DNA of 64,000 nt from Okapia johnstoni (Eukaryota > Chordata > Mammalia > Artiodactyla > Giraffidae). Position numbers and translations under genes: made by a program. The stretch spans positions 27,868,001 through 27,932,000 of the forward strand of contig CM044320.1 of the NCBI GenBank assembly GCA_024291935.2. The letters are read 5' to 3'. The notes below the pieces were generated by a model. It saw only the letters and a list, made by a program, of their open reading frames with translations. It made no database searches and was not told the DNA's origin. Below are positions 56,929-64,000 of this stretch, in pieces (positions within the stretch are counted from its first letter, which is position 1; each line of letters begins with the position of its first letter).

Positions 56929-57764
56929 GTTAGTAACTTGAAAATCCTAGTTTCTTTGACAGTATGAAAAAATTATAATCAAATAATGCTATGTAATTAA
57001 CGGCCCTTGTACCATTAGATTTCTAAGTCATATTTAAGAACAGTACGTTAAGCTCTTCCACTGTTTCTTGAATTCTATGCTCTTTAAAGAATAAAGTTAG
57101 TCTGATAAATCTCTCTGATGAAATTTCTGACAGACAGGAATGGATAGTTTCAGCTTTGTCAAGAAATATGCTATTGGAACTTAAAGGAGCAGAACCAGAA
57201 TATGAAGCCAGAAAACCCAAAAGGTAGTAACTTCTGCTATACTAATCTGATTCTCATGCAAACTAGGAGAAACTCAAAGTATATATTTTATATGAGGTGG
57301 AATTTTGCTGTGTGCTTATATAGACTTATTTTTCTCAGCTCTGGCAATATCCTGAACTTTCACATCTCTTTATGGAAATCTAAGTAGGAAATAATCAAGT
57401 GGCAAATTAGATCTGCTAAGAAGTTAAATTTAGAAGATCCAGTTAAAAAGCCATTAGTCCTTAGGGGATTCTTTCTATATTGCTAACTGCTCTGTTAATG
57501 AAACAGAATTATAATTAAAATATTATTCTTCCTGAGACTACTCAAAGATGCTTTAAATATAAATTAATATTTCTTGAAAATGTTTTCAATAAGTAGCATG
57601 TGCATCAGGATTTTTTTAAAAAAAGCTTCTTTTGAAAAGTGTCATTTTATTTGAATGGTAATTTTAAGGAACTTTAAAAACTGTGAAGGGTGAAAATGTT
57701 TGCAGTGGTTACAACTTTCAAGTGGAAAGCCTTTAAAACTGTTATTATCCATTTATTAAGAGTC

Positions 57765-57928
57765 TTAAGTCCATAAGTATACATATATCCCCTCCCTTTT
57801 GAAACTCCCTCCCATCTTCCTCCCCATCCCACCCCTCTAGGCTGATTCATGTTGAGTTTTGACAGAAAACAGCAAAATTCTGTAAAGCAATTATCCTCCA
57901 ATAAAAAATAAATTAATTTAAAAAATGC
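57765..57928 (+). mobile_element. L1 3'-end fragment in IAPP intron 2
   Basis: CCCTCCCTTTTGAAACTCCC, CACCCCTCTAGGCTGATTC and TAAAGCAATTATCCTCCAAT with an A-rich end. Confidence 0.8.
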
Positions 57929-59249
57929 TATATAAAAAAGTCTGAAGTCCAAATTCATGCATATGTCATAAATAACATGAAGATTTGCTTGTGTCTAAAT
58001 TGGTTTTGACTCCATATGGTTTTATAAAATTGAATTTATACTCTCTTGAAGACCAAGGAGAATAAGTTTACTCATGAAAAATCTTTGCTTTAAGTCATAT
58101 TAGAACTCTTCTCAGAATTATCAGCATTTTGTCTGTTTTCCTTCTGGGTGTGTTTTGTTGAGGTGGAGGTCCTTTGGTGATACATAAAGGTTTCTAAAGC
58201 ACCTACGTGTAATAGATAGTACAAGTAGATTTTTTTTTCCCTTTCATTTCAAGGCTTACCTAGTTTACAGGACATTCTTCTCAGAACTGACTGTAATGTT
58301 CAATTGGTTTTCTCCTGGATAAAAACAACTTTAAAACTGCCATGAAGTTTCTGGTAAACTAGCAGAACATTTGAACAATGACAGAAATTTAGTGATATTA
58401 TGTAGTATTTCTGTCTATATCTTGATCTTTTCTTTCATTAGATATATTCATCTGCTAACTATTTTTACCCAGTATGTTTTTAAGGAAATTCATTTATTAT
58501 GAGGTGAATTTCACTGAGAAACAGACTAACACATAATGTTATTTATTAATGAATATATTTTCATTCTGGTCTCACAATCTTTTTGAATTATTACAAATAT
58601 TTATAAAACATTCATCAGTTACTTTTCAGGAAATTGAATTTCCTGGAATCAGTATATTTGGTCAGTTTTTTGAGGAGAGAGGAAGAATTTAACATCCTGA
58701 GCCATTCAACCATGTAGTATTCTATGAAGCTCATAAAAAGCTGAGAAAGCCTATGTAGAAAATATCTCAAACTTTGAACACCTTTAAAAAATAAAGCTGA
58801 TGAAGATTTATTCTTCAATATTGTTTTTTCACAAAAATCAGTCATCTCATCTGAGATCTTTTTCAACTCTTATACCTGCATGGAATGGGATTAAGAAGTG
58901 GCAGACCTTACAAGCCATACCAAAACATGGTTATGTTACTTGACACTCATGAGTGAGGCAGAAGGATCCCACACTTGCCCACCAACTTTTTAAGACTCAG
59001 TAGCAAATAAGGCTCAGTGGTATCTGCCTGGCAGATAGTAAGAGAGTAACCAAAAGTATAATTACACGAGTTTCAAGCTAGAGTCACTGAACGCTCCCCT
59101 TAGAAACTCACACACCTCCACAGACAACTATTAAGAGCTGGGATAAGGGACCCATTTAAAAACTGTTTCAAAAGCCCCTGAAACTGAGATGTTTTTAAAG
59201 AGAGACAATTTAAGAGTTAAAATTTGCCCTATAATTATCACTGTTTATA

Positions 59250-59592
59250 TTCTCTTCTTATTGAAGTATAGTTGATTTACAATGTTGTGCTAGTTTTTCA
59301 TGTATAGCAAAGTGATTCAGTTATATACATACATATATACATATATATGTATTCTCTCTATATATTCTTTTCTTTTTTGTGTTCTTTTCCATTATGGTTT
59401 ATTACAGGATATTAAACTTATTTATGAAACAGAAACAGATTCAGACATAGAAAACAATCTTATATTGTGAGTGAGGGATAAACTGGTTTGAGATTAGCAT
59501 ATACACACTACTACACATAAAACAGATAAACAACAAAGTCCTACTGTATAGCACAAGGAGCTATATTCAATATCCTATAATAAGCTCTCTTA
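59250..59592 (-). mobile_element. L1 3' end with an inverted 5' part, IAPP intron 2
   Basis: 59250-59412 reads backwards through the last 160 bases of L1 (TTGAAGTATAGTTGATTTAC, AAGTGATTCAGTTATATAC). 59413-59590 reads forwards through the preceding stretch (GAAACAGAAACAGATTCAGA, ATAAACAACAAAGTCCTACTG). The two halves face each other. Confidence 0.8.
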
Positions 59593-60302
59593 AAGCCAAG
59601 AATTTCTGCATTTGTGAATGGTCATAGCTTTAAACTAGTGTTTGTTATTAGCATGTCTGCTAGTAGTCAATGAGGGAAAATACTTAAAAGTTGGGGTGTT
59701 GGGCCTTTCACTAACCAACTCAGTCAACTTTCTCCATCTTAATGATAATTTGGGGTATATCCTGACTATCATAATTACATAAAAATTCCTGTTTGGGAAA
59801 GCAATTTCACAAGTATGAAACTAAAAAACATGAAAGTTCTTCATATTTTTTTAAAGTAGAATCATGACCCTCTTAGGTAACTCAAATTAAATAATATTTT
59901 AGTTAGAATAATTTTAAATCCTATTACAGAGCTTGAGACCAATTATTAAACATTCACCAATTATCACTGAGCACAAAGAGTATTTCACATTCTGTTCAAG
60001 GCATTCACCAAATACCTGGAAAAGAAATCCTTTTGAATCTTCTCAATTTGACCCACATTTCTTTTATTACTTTAAATTTACTAGTTTGAAGTGTTTGGGT
60101 CAAATTCTGATTACTACTGTTTTTCAGGAAAAGTTTATCACCTCTTAGAATTGAATGTTCAGTGGATGAATTGCTAGTTCAATCTTTATAGGAGCATTAA
60201 ACCATTCTTGAAAATGCACATTGGCCATGCTTACCACACATTAAAAGAAAGAGTTAAACAGATAATATAAGACTGATATATAAGCCAGGTAATTAGGCTT
60301 CT

Positions 60303-60514
60303 GTGGGCTTCCCTTGTGGCTCAGTCGATAAAAAATCCTCCTGCAATGTAAGAGACCTGGGTTCAATCCCTGGGTCAGGAATATCCCCTGGAGAAGGGAA
60401 TGGCAACATGCTCTGGTATTCTTGCCTGGAGATTCCATGGACAGAGGAGCCTAGTGGGCTACAACCCATGGGGTTGCAAAGAGTCGGACACGACTGAGTG
60501 ACTAACATACACAA
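60303..60514 (+). mobile_element. Bov-tA SINE in IAPP intron 2
   Basis: GTGGGCTTCCCTTGTGGCTC through GTGACTAACATACACA, flanked by AATTAGGCTTCT (near 60291) and AATTAAGCTTCT (near 60515), one base apart. Confidence 0.92.
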
Positions 60515-61484
60515 ATTAAGCTTCTAGGTGTGTTTCCTTTGCCTGAGTAATTGGTTTGTCAGCATAAACTCACGCTCAACAGATACTCAATTCATGTAAT
60601 TCTGTAAGAAAAATTTTCTGTGGAGAATATCTGAGAGTATAAACCATAAAGTTTCACATGAGTTTTTAAAATATTTACTCTTAGGCTATCTCTATACAAA
60701 GATATAGACAATGAAGTACTTCCCACACAAAATAAACACATTGAGATAAAAGCCATTGCATGTTGCTTCAAATTATGCATATACACTGGCTTCTGGACAT
60801 TGAGTTTTTAGCCTCCTACCTGTATCTCTCTCTCACTTTACACTTAATCAAAGTTTAACCAAGATTTTGGTTTTTACAGGAGCTGAAATTTCCCTAGAAC
60901 TCCTAATAATCAGCAAAAAAGCAATCCTTGCTTCTATTTCCAGTACGCTAAAACAAAAGATGGTACAAAAATATAGGATTGATGTAAATAAATTCTGCAA
61001 ATACTAAGAAGTTAAGATTCAAATGAATTTTTACAGTTATCATTTATGACCTATCCATAATATTATTATTATGCAATTTTTCCAGGTGGCTGAAGGAACA
61101 TGATGAATAATAATACCATTGACACAAAAAGCCTTTTGATTTTAACATTTAACCTATCATTAAAATTGTTGAAAATATAGGAACGTAGTACATAGTAGGA
61201 ACATATTAATCTTCATGTATTTATGCTAATAGTAATAGAATTCCCACACTAGAGTGCCTAAATAGGCGATAAATTTTATTCCCTTGAAATAATATCTGAC
61301 ATTTCTCAACACTGTCAATTCAGTGAAATCAGGAAACTTAACAAAAATTAACTAACACTGCTTAATTCTTGTTTGAAAGGTATAAGAAATGAATATATAT
61401 ATATATTTTTTTAATTCACATATTCCAGATTACATATATAATTTGCAATTCAGGAACTTTTTTAAAAAATTTGGGAAATAGATT

Positions 61485-61689
61485 GGTGGTGGTGGTTTAG
61501 TCACTAAGTCGTGTCCAACTCTTGAGACCCCATGGACTTGTAGCCTGCCAGACTCCTCTGTCCATGGGATTCTCCAGGCAAGAATACTGGAGTGGGTTGC
61601 CCTTTCCTTCTCCAGGGGATCTTCCCAACCCAGGGATCAAACCCAGGTCTCCTGCATTGCAGGCAGATTCTTTACCAACTGAGCTGTGA
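61485..61689 (-). mobile_element. Bov-tA SINE in IAPP intron 2
   Basis: Reverse copy with the perfect 12-bp duplication GGGAAATAGATT (61473-61484 and 61690-61701). It ends 326 bases before IAPP exon 3. Confidence 0.93.
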
Positions 61690-62027
61690 GGGAAATAGAT
61701 TAATCAATATTTAAAGAATATGAGACAAAAAATGTTATTATAATGTATCTGGAATATATTCTGAATTTCTAAAGAAAAAGATTACACTGGGAAATTCAAC
61801 ATTAACTATAACGGAGGGTTTGCTATATGATTTCTAAGCTGCATCTTCAAGGTGTCCAGAAACTCGATCAAATCATCCAAGTATTTTGCAAACCAAAACA
61901 CTGAGTTACTGATGTGAAGACGTTTCCTTTAATTTTCATCAAAGTGAGATATTTGATGTCACAGAGATAGTTGTATCCAATCCTGACGCTAAGTTTCTAA
62001 CCTTTCGTATTTGTTCAATGTCACCAG

Positions 62028-62193
62028 TCATCAGGTGGAAAAGCGGAAGTGCGGCGCTGCCACTTGTGCGACTCAACGCCTGGTAAATTTTTTAGCTCCA
62101 TCCAGCAACAAACTTGGCACCATTTTCTCACCTACGAAGGTGGGATCCCATACATATGGTAAGAGGAAAAAAGCTGAGATCTTAAGGAGATAA
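62028..62193 (+). CDS. IAPP: IAPP coding exon 3 (amylin, truncated C-peptide)
   Basis: Final coding exon, after acceptor TCACCAG at 62021-62027. It encodes Ser29, HQVEKR with the Lys-Arg cleavage site, the 37-residue hormone (precursor residues 36-72, KCGAATC... to ...SHTY), the amidating Gly73, Lys74-Arg75, and then KKAEILRR before TAA at 62191-62193. Cys37 and Cys42 form the hormone's disulfide loop. Total precursor is 83 residues against 89 in human. The stop is premature: the same frame continues beyond it through codons resembling the ancestral tail to a TAG at 62215-62217. Mature residues 20-29 contain Lys22 and Pro29, changes expected to lower amyloid formation. Processing and amidation signals are intact, so I judge the gene functional. 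Confidence 0.96.
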
Positions 62194-62700
62194 CCATTGA
62201 GTTACTTACCCATTTAGAGTCAGTGCACCTCTACAGCTCTTACTGCTTTAATGTATTATATAACTACCCCAGTGATTCCCTTTGTTATTTAACAGTACCT
62301 CTTCCATTACTAGAGTGAATATATGAATCTCTGCATCCAATGTTTGTTGCTAATGCATATAAAATGCCATGTTAAGAATTGCTTAACTTAATACTGATTA
62401 AGATCCCATAATAAAAAGGCAGTGTCTTTAAAAATGAAATATTCTTGCTGTAGTGTTTATTTTTAAAATACTTTTTAAAAGCTGTTTCTTTCGCCTGTAT
62501 CTTTAGGACCCGAGTTTGCGAAAAGAGGAGAAAATGGTTGTTGGAAACATGATAAATTGTAGACAGCTAAAAATAAAGTTATGATTATAAACATTAGAAA
62601 ACTAGCAATTGTAAGTAACCTTGTTAAGCAATCCTTTTTTGCATTAGGTTCCTGAAATGAGATAAAATGCTGTTTAAAAAAATAAAAGCCTGCTCATGAC
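62194..62700 (+). other. IAPP: IAPP 3'-untranslated region with candidate polyadenylation signals
   Basis: Sequence after the stop matches the IAPP 3'-UTR style: AT-rich and without SINEs. AATAAA hexamers occur near 62410, at 62572-62577 and at 62681-62686, so at least two mRNA 3' ends are possible. The real cleavage sites cannot be set from sequence alone. The block GACCCGAGTTTGCGAAAAG near 62508 is CpG-containing and looks unique rather than repetitive. Confidence 0.55.
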
Positions 62701-62857
62701 TCAGTCAAAATATTTCTTTAATTCTGTTTTTTGTTGCATTTGCTGGTATGAAGCATTTACTTACAAAATAAATTAAAGCCTTCTCCTGACTCAGTCAAAA
62801 TACTTTTTTTTAATTCTGCTTTTTGTTGTACTTGCTGGTACTAAGAGGTTACTTCAA
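62678..62857 (+). repeat. Tandem duplication, period 90-92 bp, downstream of IAPP
   Basis: Two adjacent copies, about 62678-62765 and 62766-62857. Both contain GACTCAGTCAAAATA (ending GAC at 62700 and 62790) followed by TTAATTCTG and TTGTTG-A-TTGCTGGTA. Copies differ at scattered positions and in a T run. Each copy begins with an AATAAA-containing A-rich stretch (62681 and near 62766). Confidence 0.9.
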
Positions 62858-62884
62858 AATTTAAAAAGGAATGTCTCTGTACAC

Positions 62885-63115
62885 ACTGCTATGTTTAAAA
62901 TGGATAACTAACAAGAACCTACTGTATAACACACGGAACTCTGCTCAATATTATGAGGTAGCCTGGATGGGAGGGGAGTTTGGAGGAGAATGGATACATA
63001 TATGTGCATGGCTGAGTCCCTTTGGTGTTCACCTGAAACTATCACAACATTGTTAATTGGCTATACCCCAAAACAAAATTAGAAGTTTAAAAATAAATAA
63101 ATAAGACAAAAACAA
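62885..63115 (+). mobile_element. L1 3' end
   Basis: GAACCTACTGTATAACACACG, GATGGGAGGGGAGTTTGGAG, CCTGAAACTATCACAACATT and an A-rich tail. Confidence 0.8.
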
Positions 63116-64000
63116 AAAAAAAAGAAACAATGTCCCTGAGAGTTTTATTGTCTGCTATTATCAGTGAGCTTATATTAAATGTATATGCCCTTTATTCTGT
63201 TTAAGGGGCTTTCAGCAAATCTTAGTCACATTTTTATACAGAGTACTGCAAAATCAATATGTGTTCCTATTAATTCTGTCTTCATTTAAAAGACTATAGA
63301 CTTCTGGAAATTATGTACTGTATAGCAACTTATTTTCTTTGTTTAATTAATTGGACTTTTCTGGCAGAAGTTCCACGTGTGTGATGGCACCTCCTTTTTT
63401 TTGAAGGAACCTGCTGTACTAGAAATGAAATGAAATATTTTGCTCTAAGTCAGATTTCTACAGGGTATCTGCTTTTCCCTGACTGTGAGTTCCATAATTT
63501 TGAAAGTATCATTAACTCATATCAATGGCTATTATGCTGTATTGTGCATTGCTCAGGGCTCAGCTTTTATTTTAAAAAACTAAAAAAAAAGAAGCATTTC
63601 AATCTAAGTGAGAATCCAGCTCATTGACTTAATTGTTATATTAAAATTGCTCCTCATAAAATTTACCTTAGATTATCATCTTTAGAGTTTGTTATTGTTG
63701 GTTTGTTGGTTGGTTTTTTCTTGGAGGGGAGGGTATAGAGAAAAGAGATGTTAGTTATAGTGATTTTATGTCATGAATTGCATACTGAAATAAATGAGTG
63801 ATTAAATTCTATTTGTGATATTCAACTATTAGCCCCCTTTCAAAGTGGATATAAGCTCAACATTTTGAGAATCCCATGGACAGAGGAGCTTGGCAGGCTA
63901 TGGTCCATAGGGTCTCCAAGAGTTGGACACCACCGAAGCAACTTAGCACACATTCAAGGTACAAATAAATTAATCTCTTAAATTTACTCAGTTAAAAATT
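63116..64000. other. Downstream of IAPP
   Basis: Unique AT-rich DNA ending in a Bov-A fragment. No start of the next gene is visible. Confidence 0.55.
63862..63956 (+). mobile_element. Bov-A fragment
   Basis: GAGAATCCCATGGACAGAGG through CGAAGCAACTTAGCACACA; 5'-truncated. Confidence 0.85.

Larger units (their letters stand above)
56929..62027 (+). other. IAPP: IAPP intron 2
   Basis: A 5.1-kb intron, donor GTTAGT and acceptor CACCAG. It holds two L1 pieces and two Bov-tA SINEs (listed). The remainder is unique AT-rich DNA. Confidence 0.85.

Noticed and set aside
56828..62193. IAPP considered as a pseudogene because of the early stop
   Set aside because: Promoter, splice sites, signal peptide, disulfide cysteines, processing sites and amidation glycine are intact, and only the flanking peptide is shortened.
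1..64000. tRNA, rRNA or snRNA genes
   Set aside because: Only tRNA-derived heads of SINEs were seen; none has an intact cloverleaf outside a SINE.

Overview
This is mammalian nuclear DNA from a ruminant, almost certainly a bovid. The evidence is the very high density of Bov-A2, Bov-tA and ART2A SINEs, a BovB (RTE-type) LINE, CHR-type artiodactyl SINEs and ruminant L1 3' ends. Coding sequence is a tiny fraction of the window. I could not fix the species. Two host genes are recognisable, and together they match the mammalian SLCO1A2-IAPP neighbourhood.

Layout. (1) Positions 1-15,706, minus strand: the first five coding exons of SLCO1A2 (OATP1A2, an organic-anion transporter). They encode residues 1-196 in one continuous frame with correct splice sites; the rest of the gene lies beyond position 1. 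(2) About 15.7-36 kb: intron or intergenic DNA with SINEs, L1, L2 and MIR copies, a probable solo LTR (28.4-28.8 kb), an unusually A-rich 1-kb block, and an L1 5'-UTR joined to what looks like an mRNA 3' end. (3) 36,113-44,567, plus strand: a complete but dead class II (betaretrovirus-like) endogenous provirus. It has two LTRs, a 6-bp target duplication, a tRNA-Lys-type primer site and broken gag, dUTPase/protease, pol and env. Two Bov-A2 SINEs sit in its gag, and an unexplained block of about 0.8 kb with a membrane-segment frame sits where capsid/nucleocapsid should be. (4) 44.6-50 kb: sparse repeats. (5) 50.0-53.2 kb, plus strand: a BovB LINE with a nearly intact reverse transcriptase, itself hit by a BovB/ART2A 3' end and by a 70-base processed mRNA tail. 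(6) 56.3-62.7 kb, plus strand: the complete three-exon IAPP (amylin) gene with TATA box, upstream TAAT motifs and polyadenylation signals.

The two genes are transcribed divergently, SLCO1A2 leftward and IAPP rightward, with the provirus and most younger repeats between them. The main biological points are a stop codon in IAPP that removes the end of the C-terminal propeptide while leaving mature amylin intact, a proline and lysine in amylin's amyloid core, a 90-bp tandem duplication behind IAPP carrying polyadenylation signals, and the unexplained insert in the provirus. I found no prokaryotic features, CRISPR arrays or intact novel genes. All repeat-family names are from memory of consensus sequences and their ends are approximate.
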